Of a stretch of DNA of 32,504 nt, positions 1-8,519 are shown one piece after another. The notes beneath the pieces were generated by a model, which was not told where the DNA came from, ran no database searches, and saw only the letters and a program-made list of their open reading frames with translations. A program made the translations under genes and the position numbers. Each line of letters begins with the position of its first letter. The stretch's first letter is position 1. The DNA comes from Pseudomonadota bacterium. GTDB taxonomy: Bacteria; Pseudomonadota; Gammaproteobacteria; Steroidobacterales; Steroidobacteraceae. Location: assembly GCA_947453225.1 (NCBI GenBank), contig CANGFV010000011.1, forward strand, positions 1 to 32,504, read 5' to 3'.

Positions 1-1
1 A

Positions 2-178
2 CTCGAACGCGTAACCCGTGATGGGTATATCAGTGATTATTCTGGGGTACGTATTGCTAAAAACGGCAGGCGCTTTGTGATTCAAAATGCAACGGTGTGG
101 AATTTACGATCGGAAAGTGGGGCGTACCGTGGTCAGGCAGCAATGTTTAAAAATTGGACCTATATATGTAACATATAG
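2..178 (+). CDS. MEKHLA-domain protein, C-terminal part (5' end outside window)
   Basis: An open frame runs from the window edge to a TAG at 176-178 and gives 58 residues. It contains RDGYISDYSGVRI, then GRRFVI, then ATVWNL and GQAA. As I recall it, this is the conserved end of the small stand-alone bacterial MEKHLA-domain proteins (PAS-like fold, also found at the C-terminus of plant HD-ZIP III factors). The biochemical role in bacteria is not established. No start is visible because the gene begins left of the window. The frame ends 97 bp before the next gene. Identification is from remembered family sequence only. Confidence 0.72.
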   Translation, partial: LERVTRDGYISDYSGVRIAKNGRRFVIQNATVWNLRSESGAYRGQAAMFKNWTYICNI

Positions 179-275
179 AAGTTAAAAACTAATCTGACAG
201 CTACAAACTAAAAAATAGAACTGTTAGATCAAGTCGAAACTTCTTCATATTAATGCAAAATACAGGGCTATACAG

Positions 276-842
276 TTGCATCACCGTATTCGTTCATGGC
301 TTTATAGTTTGGTCTTCGGAGTTGGGAGTGCGCTAATCTGGAGCATGTTTTTGGTCGAATCAGGCAACAGGCACGTTGGTGCTATCTTTTTCGGATTGAT
401 CGTATCAGCCATCGCTGGACTAGTCAGCAACCTCAAGCTTGGTAAGTTATTGAATGATTGGCTTTACCAAAAGATTGCATTAAAGACGGCTGATCGAGTT
501 GTAACAGAAGCTGCCCGACGCGGGAATGTATTCGTGGGAAGATATGAAGAAGGTCGCGTGTCTGCTGATTACGTTAGAGTCTACGAATTCAAATATGGCT
601 CGCTACAGCTAAGAATGACAACAGATGGAATGATTGAAATCGCGGCTTTTGCGCCGTTAAATTACGGAGGCGGATGCATGTTCCCTCCACCAAAAGACTG
701 GGACATGAGGAATGCCCTCTGTGGACAAGGGTATCGTGTTCCTCAGAGTAATAGAGAGGACTTTTTGATCAAAGTAAAAGAAGTCTCAGAGTGGCTTGTT
801 GAAGCACAGTCAGACTTTGATGCCGGCGGGTTTCCTAAATAA
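276..842 (+). CDS. Uncharacterised membrane-anchored protein
   Basis: I do not recognise this 188-residue protein. Two hydrophobic segments lie near the N-terminus (about residues 9-28 and 34-52), followed by a soluble domain of about 130 residues with a Gly-Gly-Gly-Cys / Pro-Pro-Pro-Lys-Asp-Trp stretch near residues 130-142. The layout suggests an inner-membrane hairpin anchor with the rest on one face. The start is TTG at 276: the in-frame upstream stop is at 225-227, no ATG or GTG in frame lies between, and a CAGGG Shine-Dalgarno-like sequence sits 8 nt upstream. It is convergent with recG (36 bp gap, no clear terminator). The region looks more AT-rich than the core genes, so it may be an accessory gene. 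The reading frame is credible; the function is unknown. Confidence 0.6.
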   Translation: MHHRIRSWLYSLVFGVGSALIWSMFLVESGNRHVGAIFFGLIVSAIAGLVSNLKLGKLLNDWLYQKIALKTADRVVTEAARRGNVFVGRYEEGRVSADYVRVYEFKYGSLQLRMTTDGMIEIAAFAPLNYGGGCMFPPPKDWDMRNALCGQGYRVPQSNREDFLIKVKEVSEWLVEAQSDFDAGGFPK

Positions 843-878
843 ATTAATTAACTTTGAGGTTGTCATTGTAGGGTGTGC

Positions 879-2978
879 TCAGACCTTCCCAAACTGCTCA
901 CTCTGGCCAATCCAGCGTTTTAAAAGTGGCTCAACCTTTTCAGGATGATCTCTAAGTAAAGTATCAGCCGCTTTCTGTACTTGTGGCAGTAAATCCGCAT
1001 CGCGCATTAAATCTGCGACACGTAATTGAACCAAACCAGTTTGTCGTGTGCCGAGTAACTCACCAGGGCCACGAATTTCGAGATCATAGCGCGCAATTTC
1101 AAAACCATCGTTAGTCTCACGCATGATGCGTAGGCGGGTGCGGGCGACTTCACTTAACGGATATTGATAGAGTAGTACGCAACTGCTTTGTGCACTGCCA
1201 CGACCGACACGGCCACGCAATTGATGCAGTTGTGCCAATCCCATGCGTTCTGCATTTTCAATCACCATCACACTGGCATTGGGTACATCTACGCCCACTT
1301 CAATCACGGTAGTGGCCACCAGTACATCGGCTTGATGCGATTTGAATTGTTCCATGACGGCATCTTTTTGTTTGCCGTTCATGCGGCCATGTAATAACTC
1401 GATACGTAACTCAGGTAAGGCAGCGCGTAGCGTGGTATAGGTCTCTTCAGCGGCTTGCGCACTGAGTAGTTCCGATTCTTCAATCAAGGGGCAGACCCAG
1501 TACACCTGTCGTTGTTGTAAGCAGGCTTCACGCACACGTTGCACGATTTCATCACGGCGACTGTCGGGAACCACTACCGTTTGTACCGGTGTGCGCCCTG
1601 GAGGTAGTTCATCAATGACCGATACATCTAAATCGGCATAGGCGCTCATCGCTAAAGTCCTTGGAATGGGTGTGGCGGTCATGATCAATTGATGTGGGTA
1701 ATGTCCTGCATCTAGGCCTTTTTCACGGAGCAATAAACGCTGATGCACACCAAAACGATGTTGTTCATCGATGATGACTACGGCCAGCTTTGAAAAAACC
1801 ACTTCAGATTGAAATAACGCGTGGGTACCAATAGCGATGCGTGCTGTTCCTAAAGCGAGCGACTCCAAAATAGCTGTACGAGTTTTGCCAGTATGTTTGC
1901 CTGTCAGTAATACGACCTCAATATTCAGCGGTGCTAACCAGCGTTGAAAATTGCGCGCATGCTGTTCGGCTAATAATTCTGTGGGGGCCATCAATGCGGC
2001 TTGCATGCCACACGCCACCGCTTTGAGTGCTGCCAAGGCGGCAACTACGGTTTTGCCAGAGCCTACATCACCTTGTACTAAGCGCAACATGGGTTGGGGT
2101 TGCGCAAGGTCGCGTTCAATCTCTTGCCAGACGCGTTGTTGTGCAGCAGTCAACTGAAAAGGCAATGAGCTGCGGAACTGTTGTAACAGCTCATGGCCTT
2201 GCTGCAAGGCGTAACTTGCATCGCGTTTAATGTCTTGACGGAGTTGGCGCAAACTCAGTTGCTGCGCCAGAAGTTCTTCGAAGGCGAGACGGCGTTGTGC
2301 AGGATGACGACCTGCGGCCATTAACTCAAGGCGCGCATCGGGGGGTGGACGATGTACGTAAAGTAAAGCCGCTTGGAGTGTGGGCCATCGTGCGTCAGGT
2401 AATAAATCAACAGGCAACCAATCATGAATGCTGTGTTGTCTGAGCGTCTCTAAAGCAGCGGTACTGAGTTGACGTAGGCGCGCTTGTTGTAGTCCTTCAC
2501 TGGCTGGATAGATGGGCGTGAGCGTGTCGTTATCTGGAGAATCACTTGTGCCAGTGATCCGGCGATATTCTGGATGAACCATCTCTAAGGTTTGCGGTCC
2601 TGATCGCACTTCCCCAAAACATCGCAATCGTGTGCCGCGCGCCAGTTGAGTTTGTTGTGCGGCACCAAAGTGAAAAAAACGTAGCGTTAGCCAGCCAGAG
2701 TCATCGCTAATTCGTACCAGCAATTGGCGACGACCACGAAAGGCCACTTCACTGAGTTGGATTTCGCCTTCCACCACTGCACGCATCCCAGCTTGCAGGC
2801 TGCCGAGTGGGATGGTTTGCGTACGATCTTCATAGCGAAACGGCAAATGAAACAGCACATCTTGAATAGTGCGAATGTCTAGCGTTGCCAATTTTTCAGC
2901 CAGTGCCGTCCCCACCCCCCGTAGCGACGTGACTGGACTTAATTCCGTCACAGCAGCCTTATTTGAAGTGCCTGCCAT
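879..2978 (-). CDS. recG: ATP-dependent DNA helicase RecG
   Basis: RecG is a monomeric superfamily-2 translocase that regresses stalled replication forks and unwinds Holliday junctions and R-loops. The 699 residues match the family length (about 690). An N-terminal wedge/OB region is followed by the helicase core: Walker A GDVGSGKT at 303-310, Walker B DEQH at 404-407, motif III TATPIPRT at about 434-441, and later the C-terminal helicase motifs including QLRGRVGRG. Start ATG at 2978. It is the last gene of the leftward gmk-rpoZ-spoT-ridA-recG cluster, as spoT and recG are linked in E. coli (there with trmH). A weak AT-rich hairpin separates it from ridA. Confidence 0.97.
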   Translation of the reverse strand: MAGTSNKAAVTELSPVTSLRGVGTALAEKLATLDIRTIQDVLFHLPFRYEDRTQTIPLGSLQAGMRAVVEGEIQLSEVAFRGRRQLLVRISDDSGWLTLRFFHFGAAQQTQLARGTRLRCFGEVRSGPQTLEMVHPEYRRITGTSDSPDNDTLTPIYPASEGLQQARLRQLSTAALETLRQHSIHDWLPVDLLPDARWPTLQAALLYVHRPPPDARLELMAAGRHPAQRRLAFEELLAQQLSLRQLRQDIKRDASYALQQGHELLQQFRSSLPFQLTAAQQRVWQEIERDLAQPQPMLRLVQGDVGSGKTVVAALAALKAVACGMQAALMAPTELLAEQHARNFQRWLAPLNIEVVLLTGKHTGKTRTAILESLALGTARIAIGTHALFQSEVVFSKLAVVIIDEQHRFGVHQRLLLREKGLDAGHYPHQLIMTATPIPRTLAMSAYADLDVSVIDELPPGRTPVQTVVVPDSRRDEIVQRVREACLQQRQVYWVCPLIEESELLSAQAAEETYTTLRAALPELRIELLHGRMNGKQKDAVMEQFKSHQADVLVATTVIEVGVDVPNASVMVIENAERMGLAQLHQLRGRVGRGSAQSSCVLLYQYPLSEVARTRLRIMRETNDGFEIARYDLEIRGPGELLGTRQTGLVQLRVADLMRDADLLPQVQKAADTLLRDHPEKVEPLLKRWIGQSEQFGKV

Positions 2979-3004
2979 GAAATGATGAGCTGATATGAAA
3001 AACG

Positions 3005-3030
3005 AAACTCATGTAAGTGAGGTTGAGTTT
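3005..3030 (-). terminator. Weak hairpin between ridA and recG
   Basis: On the minus strand a 7-bp stem AAACTCA/TGAGTTT with a 12-nt loop is followed by CGTTTTT. The stem is AT-rich, so this may be an inefficient intrinsic terminator or only a chance repeat. If it functions, it would lower recG expression relative to ridA/spoT. Confidence 0.3.
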
Positions 3031-3041
3031 TAAATGAGTCT

Positions 3042-3422
3042 TTATAGTTCGACAACGCAATCCATTTCTACTTCAGCACCCTTAGGCAAGGCTGCGACTT
3101 GAATGGCGGCGCGCGCAGGATACGGCTGAGTGAAGTACTCACTCATGATTTGATTGACCAACGCAAAATGACTGAGGTCAGTGAGAAATACATTTAATTT
3201 AGCCACGTGTGAGAAATCACCGCCAGCAGCTTTAATGATGGCCAGCAAATTTTCAAATACACGGCGAATGTGTGCATCCATCTCACCAGTGACTAATGCG
3301 CCGGTATTTGGATCGAGAGGGATTTGACCGGAGACATACACGGTGCTGCCACACTTCACAGCTTGTGAATATGTACCAATGGCTTGGGGCGCATGCGGTG
3401 AACTGATAATGGTGCGAGACAT
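3042..3422 (-). CDS. ridA: RidA family enamine/imine deaminase
   Basis: RidA (YjgF/YER057c/UK114 family) hydrolyses reactive 2-aminoacrylate and other enamines made by PLP-dependent dehydratases, releasing keto acid and ammonia and protecting PLP enzymes. The 126 residues are full length for this trimeric family. The conserved arginine that binds the carboxylate is R104 in [15 protein letters not shown], and the acidic end AEVEMD follows. The gene lies 9 nt after spoT and 63 nt before recG on the same strand, so it is probably cotranscribed. In E. coli the spoT-recG interval holds trmH instead. The ATG start at 3422 gives the standard family N-terminus. Confidence 0.93.
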   Translation of the reverse strand: MSRTIISSPHAPQAIGTYSQAVKCGSTVYVSGQIPLDPNTGALVTGEMDAHIRRVFENLLAIIKAAGGDFSHVAKLNVFLTDLSHFALVNQIMSEYFTQPYPARAAIQVAALPKGAEVEMDCVVEL

Positions 3423-3431
3423 ATAAGACCT

Positions 3432-5594
3432 TTAAGAAGCTCGAGGCTGACTACGCGTTACTTTGACGACATCAGGCATTTTGCGCAATCGCTTGATGAC
3501 CTGTGCCAAATGATGGCGGTCGTTGACGAGGAGTTCAAAGATTTCCGTACTGACATTGCCATCACGGTTATTGATGGTGACTTTTTCAATGCTGGTATGC
3601 GTGGCCGCAATTTCTGACGAGATCGCTGCCAGCACACCGATGCGACTTTTTACGTGAATGCGTATTTCTGACACAAATAACTTTTCAGGCGCGGCCTGCC
3701 AAGACACAGACAGCCACTTTTCTGGTTGCTTACGATAAGTTTTAAGATTTGGACACGATTCGCGGTGAACAACTAAGCCATGACCGCTAGTGACATACGC
3801 CATGATCGGATCATTAGGAATCGGAAAGCAGCAGCGCGCATAGGAAACGCTCAGGCCTTCAGTGCCGGCGATGGCCAGTGGGCCACTGTCTTTAACTTTG
3901 TTACCCACTTGGCTACTTGGCAATAGTCGTCGTGCAACTAATGGCGCCAAGCGCTCGCCCAAGCCAATTTTCTCTAGAAGCTCAGTCGCGCCAGTCAGTT
4001 GCAGTGAATGCGCTAGAGCATCTAGTTGTTGTTCACTAATGTTTTTATAAGCGAGGTTAATTTCTTCAAGCGCTTGGCTGAGCATGCGTTTGCCCAATTC
4101 TGCTGCCTCGCCTTTTTTCAGGTTCTTCAAATAATGACGAACCGATGCGCGGGCCTTGGCGCTGACGACAAAGCTATCCCAAGTCGGATTAGGCGTAGCG
4201 CCCTTGGCGGTAATGATTTCGACCGTCTGACCATTTCTGAGTGGGGTACGCAGCGGTACTAAACGACGATCAATTTTCGCGGCCACACAGCGATTGCCAA
4301 CGTCTGTGTGTACTGCATAGGCGAAATCCACGGGAGTAGCACCACGCGGCAGACGACGAATATCGCCCTTAGGAGTAAAGACGTAAACCTTGTCTGGGAA
4401 TAAATCTACTTTGACGCTTTCCAAAAATTCTTCGGAGTTACCGCCATGCATATCTACCAAGTGTTGAATCCATTTGCGTGCGCGATCATGACCGGCCATG
4501 GTTTCATTCGCTTCGCCTGACTTATATTGCCAGTGCGCTGCCACACCAGACTCTGCAGTTTGTTGCATGCCTTCGGTACGCAGTTGTACTTCTACAGGCC
4601 GGCCATTGGGTCCGAACAATGTAGTGTGTAGCGACTGATAGCCATTGACTCGAGGAATGGCAATGTAGTCTTTAAAGCGGCCTGGCATGGGTCGATACAA
4701 ACTATGCACCAACCCCAGACAGCGATAACAAGTATCCACACTATCGACAATGATGCGGAAGCCGAAGACATCGACGATGTCATTGAGTGAAGTGCGCTTG
4801 CGCTTCATTTTTTGGTAAATGCTAAAGGGGTGCTTTTCTCTACCTTCCACTACGCCTTTAATGCCGGCTTTGTTCAGCGCTTCTTCAATGGTGGATTTAA
4901 TTTTGTCGACAAACTGTCTTTGATTGCCGCGCGCGACCTTGACCGCCTTTTCAATCACCTTGTAGCGATTGGGATATAGCGTTCGTAGCCCAAGATCTTC
5001 CAATTCATTCTTAATGTTGTAAATGCCAAGACGATTGGCGATGGGCGCATAAATATCGAGTGTTTCTTTAGCGATAGCGCGACGTTTTGCTTCGGGCATG
5101 GCGCCGAGAGTGCGCATGTTGTGTGTCCGATCGGCCAGCTTCACCATAATGACGCGGATGTCTTGCACCATCGCCAGCAGCATTTTGCGGAAACTTTCTG
5201 CTTGGGCTTCGGCACGACTGGTGAATTGCACCTGATCCAGTTTTGATACACCGTCAACAATCTCGGCGACTTCTTTGCCGAATTTCTCGGCAATTTCATC
5301 TTTGAGCGTTGGGGTATCTTCAATGACATCATGCAAAATAGCGGCAATGATGGTTTGGCTGTCCATGTGCAGGTCAGCCAACAAATCAGCCACTGCTACA
5401 GGATGAGCAATGTAAGGCTCGCCGCTACGGCGCTTCTGCCCCTCATGCGCTGAGGCGCCAAACTCATAGGCTTCACGAATCTGTTCCACCTGATCCGGTG
5501 GCAGATAACTTTCTAATTTATTTAAAAGTTGCGTGATGCCGATCGCGCGTCGTCCAATGGGCAGAAAACCAAAGAAGGACGCGCTATCGACCAT
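3432..5594 (-). CDS. spoT: Bifunctional (p)ppGpp synthetase/hydrolase SpoT
   Basis: The protein makes and degrades the stringent-response alarmone (p)ppGpp. Domains in order: HD hydrolase (residues about 40-200; H64, H88-D89 and D155 are the metal/catalytic positions), nyrD synthetase domain (about 240-360), TGS (about 398-460), a Cys-containing ZFD/CC region (CCFPIPND) and a C-terminal ACT domain (about 645-720). The synthetase domain carries RFKD (306-309), the RxKD signature of bifunctional Rel/SpoT enzymes rather than ExDD of monofunctional RelA; with an intact HD motif, both activities are expected. At 720 aa it is slightly longer at the N-terminus than E. coli SpoT (702); no alternative Met lies before residue 77. 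It follows rpoZ by 33 nt. Confidence 0.96.
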   Translation of the reverse strand: MVDSASFFGFLPIGRRAIGITQLLNKLESYLPPDQVEQIREAYEFGASAHEGQKRRSGEPYIAHPVAVADLLADLHMDSQTIIAAILHDVIEDTPTLKDEIAEKFGKEVAEIVDGVSKLDQVQFTSRAEAQAESFRKMLLAMVQDIRVIMVKLADRTHNMRTLGAMPEAKRRAIAKETLDIYAPIANRLGIYNIKNELEDLGLRTLYPNRYKVIEKAVKVARGNQRQFVDKIKSTIEEALNKAGIKGVVEGREKHPFSIYQKMKRKRTSLNDIVDVFGFRIIVDSVDTCYRCLGLVHSLYRPMPGRFKDYIAIPRVNGYQSLHTTLFGPNGRPVEVQLRTEGMQQTAESGVAAHWQYKSGEANETMAGHDRARKWIQHLVDMHGGNSEEFLESVKVDLFPDKVYVFTPKGDIRRLPRGATPVDFAYAVHTDVGNRCVAAKIDRRLVPLRTPLRNGQTVEIITAKGATPNPTWDSFVVSAKARASVRHYLKNLKKGEAAELGKRMLSQALEEINLAYKNISEQQLDALAHSLQLTGATELLEKIGLGERLAPLVARRLLPSSQVGNKVKDSGPLAIAGTEGLSVSYARCCFPIPNDPIMAYVTSGHGLVVHRESCPNLKTYRKQPEKWLSVSWQAAPEKLFVSEIRIHVKSRIGVLAAISSEIAATHTSIEKVTINNRDGNVSTEIFELLVNDRHHLAQVIKRLRKMPDVVKVTRSQPRAS

Positions 5595-5627
5595 AGTGAT
5601 TAACCGGCGGGATTAATCTGTGTGTGC

Positions 5628-6011
5628 TTATTCGGCGTCTTCAGATTCTGCCTTAGTGGCTTGAGCGTCATCTTTGAATTCTTGTTTGAAGCTTTCGGCA
5701 AAATCATCGCCAAAGTCATCATCCAGTCCGCCCTTTATACCAAGGTGAGGCGCGCGGAAATCATCCGGCATCATCATGTCCAAGGCGCTGAGTTCAGGTG
5801 TTGGTGGGCGATCCACTTCGTCCAAGATTTCAGGACCGACATGACCGGCAGCAATTTCGCGCAGCGCGATAACTGTGGGCTTGTCGTTTTCGCGGTCAAC
5901 GGTGGCTTCAGCACCATTGGCAATGCGACGGGCACGTTTGGCGGCAACCAACACCAGATTGAACAAGTTGGGCACGTTTTGCAGACAATCTTCAACGGTA
6001 ATGCGGGCCAT
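5628..6011 (-). CDS. rpoZ: RNA polymerase omega subunit with long acidic tail
   Basis: Omega assists folding and assembly of beta' and forms part of ppGpp binding site 1 in RNA polymerase. The start used is ATG at 6011 (MARITVEDC), the universal omega N-terminus; an in-frame ATG 7 codons upstream exists, but the SD (AGG) is 7 nt before 6011. Residues 1-70 hold the conserved core, including the KRAR...[16 protein letters not shown] region. At 127 aa the protein is longer than E. coli omega (91): residues about 78-127 form a strongly acidic, probably disordered tail (16 Asp/Glu in 50). Adjacent to spoT, as is usual. Confidence 0.95.
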   Translation of the reverse strand: MARITVEDCLQNVPNLFNLVLVAAKRARRIANGAEATVDRENDKPTVIALREIAAGHVGPEILDEVDRPPTPELSALDMMMPDDFRAPHLGIKGGLDDDFGDDFAESFKQEFKDDAQATKAESEDAE

Positions 6012-6042
6012 ACGGACACCTGAGAAATTCAAAAGGACGACA

Positions 6043-6071
6043 ATTATAGCGGGCGAATCGCTGGGAGATAA
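6043..6071 (-). promoter_or_regulatory. Sigma70 promoter of rpoZ-spoT
   Basis: On the minus strand, -35 TTATCT (6071-6066), a 17-nt spacer and a perfect -10 TATAAT (6048-6043) lie in the gmk-rpoZ gap. Transcription would start near 6036, giving a leader of about 25 nt before rpoZ. This suggests rpoZ-spoT-ridA-recG can be expressed independently of yicC-gmk. Confidence 0.72.
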
Positions 6072-6098
6072 CCCGATTTACTAAAATTCAGAGTAAAT

Positions 6099-6725
6099 TT
6101 AAGAGGTTAACAGCCCCGCAATGACCGGCTTTAGGGCGGGTCGGTCGGCGCGTAATACGCTGCCCTGACCCAAAACAATGGCATGTAACTCCGCCAATGC
6201 CGTCTCGAACTGATCATTAATGACTACATAGTCGAATTCCGCCCAATGACTCATGTCGCTGACGGCATCGCGCAGTCGTCGCTCAATCACCGCCTCATCA
6301 TCCGTGCCACGACCGCGCAAACGGCGCTCTAGTTCGGCACGGCTGGGCGGCAAAATGAAAATGCTGCGACAGCTGGGCAGCGTACTGCGAATTTGTTGCG
6401 CGCCTTGCCAGTCAATTTCCAAAATCACGCTCGTGCCCTGCGCCAGTATTTGTTCCACTTGAGTGCGTGAAGTCCCATAGTAGTTATCAAAGACTTGGGC
6501 ATGCTCTAAAAAATCACCGGCAGCAATCATGCGTTCGAATTCCGCATGGGTGATGAAGTGATAGTCGCGACCATTCACTTCATTGGGACGCATCTTGCGG
6601 GTGGTGTAGGAAATAGAAAAACGCAGGCTGGGTTCTAACTGCAGCAGGGCCTTGACCAATGACGTCTTACCCGCGCCAGAGGGTGCAGCGATGACATACA
6701 AGTGTCCTGAAGTGGTCGGCACCAT
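6099..6725 (-). CDS. gmk: Guanylate kinase
   Basis: The enzyme phosphorylates GMP to GDP with ATP, feeding GTP, dGTP and ppGpp synthesis. The 208 residues fit the family. The P-loop APSGAGKTS spans residues 14-22 and is followed by the GMP-binding region SYTTRKMRPNEVNGRDYHF (about 39-57) and the lid with R-rich LERRLRGRGTDD. The start at 6725 is 3 nt after the yicC stop, so translational coupling is likely. It stands upstream of rpoZ-spoT, the common proteobacterial order linking guanine nucleotides to the stringent response. Confidence 0.97.
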   Translation of the reverse strand: MVPTTSGHLYVIAAPSGAGKTSLVKALLQLEPSLRFSISYTTRKMRPNEVNGRDYHFITHAEFERMIAAGDFLEHAQVFDNYYGTSRTQVEQILAQGTSVILEIDWQGAQQIRSTLPSCRSIFILPPSRAELERRLRGRGTDDEAVIERRLRDAVSDMSHWAEFDYVVINDQFETALAELHAIVLGQGSVLRADRPALKPVIAGLLTS

Positions 6726-6728
6726 AGG

Positions 6729-7595
6729 TTATTCCACGTTCTGAATCTGCTCGCGCATTTGCTCAATGATCACTTTGATCTCAACGGCAGCGCGCGTGGT
6801 GTCCGCATCTTGTGACTTAGAAGACAGCGTATTGGCTTCGCGATTTAATTCTTGCATGAGGAAATCTAAGCGGCGCCCTGCAGGTTCATCAGAAGAAATG
6901 ACGCTGCGAATTTCTACCAAGTGACTGCCTAATCGATCCATTTCCTCATCAACGTCCATTTTATGGGCAAATATCACTAGTTCTTGCTCAAGCCGATCAT
7001 GATCGGTGGGGGTGGGCAGTGTGGCTAGGCGCGTGAGCAAGCGTTCACGCTGTCGAGCTGAAATATCTGGCAACTTAGTTTTAACCAGGGCTACCTGCTG
7101 GGTGATGGCGATACAGCGCTGCTCAAGTAGTTCGTGAATACGACTACCTTCGCGGCTACGCATTTCATTTAACTCAACCAAAGTCTTTTTAACCAATGAT
7201 TGTGCAGCAACCAGCAGTGGACTGTTGTCACGTTCCGCTTCTTTAAGTAGGCCGGGCCAGCGCAGCACATCAAGGGCGCTGATAGGAGCGTCGGCCTGTA
7301 GCGTACTGCGTACAGTATTTAGGCGGCCATGCAGTTGGTGTAATAACTCCAGATTCAGCTCCTGCAGTTGCGCCTTGGTATCGCTCGACTTCAAATATAG
7401 GCTGGTATCAACTTTGCCACGGCGCAGCCCAGTGGCAATCAGTTGTCGCAACTCACTATCTAGTGAACGCAGGTCTTCAGGAAGGCGCAGCGAGACCTCC
7501 AGAAAACGGTGATTGACGGTGCGTATTTCGCACACCAAGGTGCCCCATTCGCCCTGACATTCTTGTCGGGCAAAACCAGTCATACTGCGAATCAT
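6729..7595 (-). CDS. yicC: YicC/YloC family endoribonuclease
   Basis: YicC-family proteins are stress-associated proteins, now regarded as endoribonucleases; E. coli YicC has been linked to degradation of the small RNA RyhB. The protein opens with the family signature MIRSMTGFA, has the NHRFLEVSLRLPE segment, and ends with the DUF1732 region (RLDFLMQELNREANTLSSKS). I chose ATG at 7595 (288 aa, normal length); the open frame extends 29 codons upstream to 7682, but that extension has no family resemblance. It is the first gene of the leftward cluster and is divergent from the PP2C gene. Confidence 0.94.
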   Translation of the reverse strand: MIRSMTGFARQECQGEWGTLVCEIRTVNHRFLEVSLRLPEDLRSLDSELRQLIATGLRRGKVDTSLYLKSSDTKAQLQELNLELLHQLHGRLNTVRSTLQADAPISALDVLRWPGLLKEAERDNSPLLVAAQSLVKKTLVELNEMRSREGSRIHELLEQRCIAITQQVALVKTKLPDISARQRERLLTRLATLPTPTDHDRLEQELVIFAHKMDVDEEMDRLGSHLVEIRSVISSDEPAGRRLDFLMQELNREANTLSSKSQDADTTRAAVEIKVIIEQMREQIQNVE

Positions 7596-7717
7596 CAAAT
7601 GCTCATCTTGGTCAAAACAAATAAAAGTTTGGCGAAAGGTTGGTAGATGGAACCACCAGTGCTTTTTTTCGCCTGAGGGCACTGCTATAAGGTGCTGAGC
7701 AAAGTGTATCAGTATCG
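7596..7717. promoter_or_regulatory. Divergent intergenic region yicC / PP2C gene
   Basis: These 122 bp separate two divergently read genes and must hold promoters for both. A TATAAG -10-like element for the rightward gene lies at 7686-7691, but the matching -35 region is only a T run. An inverted repeat CAGTGC / GCACTG flanks a T-rich stretch (about 7656-7684). No promoter here is well enough formed to be sure of. Confidence 0.35.
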
Positions 7718-8497
7718 ATGCAGTGCCGCCTTACTTGGAATGTTGCTGGAGAGCCTGGTTTGGAAGTTGAAGTAGCACAGATCAGCCTGCGGGGTGATCG
7801 CATGGAAAATCAGGATCGTGTGGGCATCATCACTACGACCGACAGTTCGTTGTTGCTTGTGTTGGATGGTATGGGCGGGCATGCCGATGGCAGTTTGGCA
7901 GCGATGACGGCGTTGCAAAGTATTAGCGATGCCTTTGCGCAGCAAGCGACCCCTCTGCTTGATCCGCTGGGATTCATTCATCTGGCGCTGGGTCGTGCAC
8001 ATCAGGCGGTGATGCAGTTGGGTGCCGGTCGCCCTTCAGAGGCCAGGCCGCGCGCTACAGTGGCGTTGTGTCTAGTGCAGCAGGGCATAGCGTATTGGGC
8101 GCATATCGGTGACAGTCGTGTTTATCATGTGCGCAACGGACAGGTGCTAGAGCGCACACGCGATCATAGTCATATGGAGGTGTTGCTCAGTCAGGGACGG
8201 ATCACTGAAAATGAAATAGCGGGTCATCCCATGCGTAATTTTGTGGAATGTTGCTTAGGTGGCGAACCTAAAATCCCCGAAATGAGCCTGAGTACCGCTA
8301 GACGGCTACAGTCAGGAGATATGCTGCTGCTATGTACCGATGGCGTCTGGGCAAAGTTTAAAGATGCTGAAATTGCTGACTTCATGCGTGAGCAGGTATC
8401 GTTACAGTCAGCATTAAATTCACTGGCGGAGCGAGCAGTAACGGCTGCAACACCGTATAGTGACAATGCGACCGCAGCCGTGCTGCGCTGCGACTAA
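7718..8497 (+). CDS. PP2C-type serine/threonine protein phosphatase
   Basis: A compact soluble PPM/PP2C phosphatase of 259 aa, expected to remove phosphate from Ser/Thr residues using two Mn/Mg ions. Metal and catalytic motifs are complete: GDRMENQD (26-33, with D33), DGMGGHADG (50-58), GDSR (131-134), CTDGVW (206-211) and SDN (248-250). No transmembrane or sensor domain is fused to it. In related genomes a Ser/Thr kinase often sits beside it; none is present here, so the partner is unknown. The ATG at 7718 has no clear SD, and a slightly later start is possible, though the GDR motif is preceded by only 25 residues. Confidence 0.93.
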   Translation: MQCRLTWNVAGEPGLEVEVAQISLRGDRMENQDRVGIITTTDSSLLLVLDGMGGHADGSLAAMTALQSISDAFAQQATPLLDPLGFIHLALGRAHQAVMQLGAGRPSEARPRATVALCLVQQGIAYWAHIGDSRVYHVRNGQVLERTRDHSHMEVLLSQGRITENEIAGHPMRNFVECCLGGEPKIPEMSLSTARRLQSGDMLLLCTDGVWAKFKDAEIADFMREQVSLQSALNSLAERAVTAATPYSDNATAAVLRCD

Positions 8498-8519
8498 CTT
8501 CACTTAAATCAGGTTGAAT

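Noticed and set aside
1188-2230. Plus-strand reading frames inside recG and similar antisense frames elsewhere
   Set aside because: They mirror the codons of strongly conserved genes and show no family features or start signals.
7596-7682. 29-codon N-terminal extension of YicC
   Set aside because: The extension is unlike the family; MIRSMTGFA at 7595 is the conserved start.
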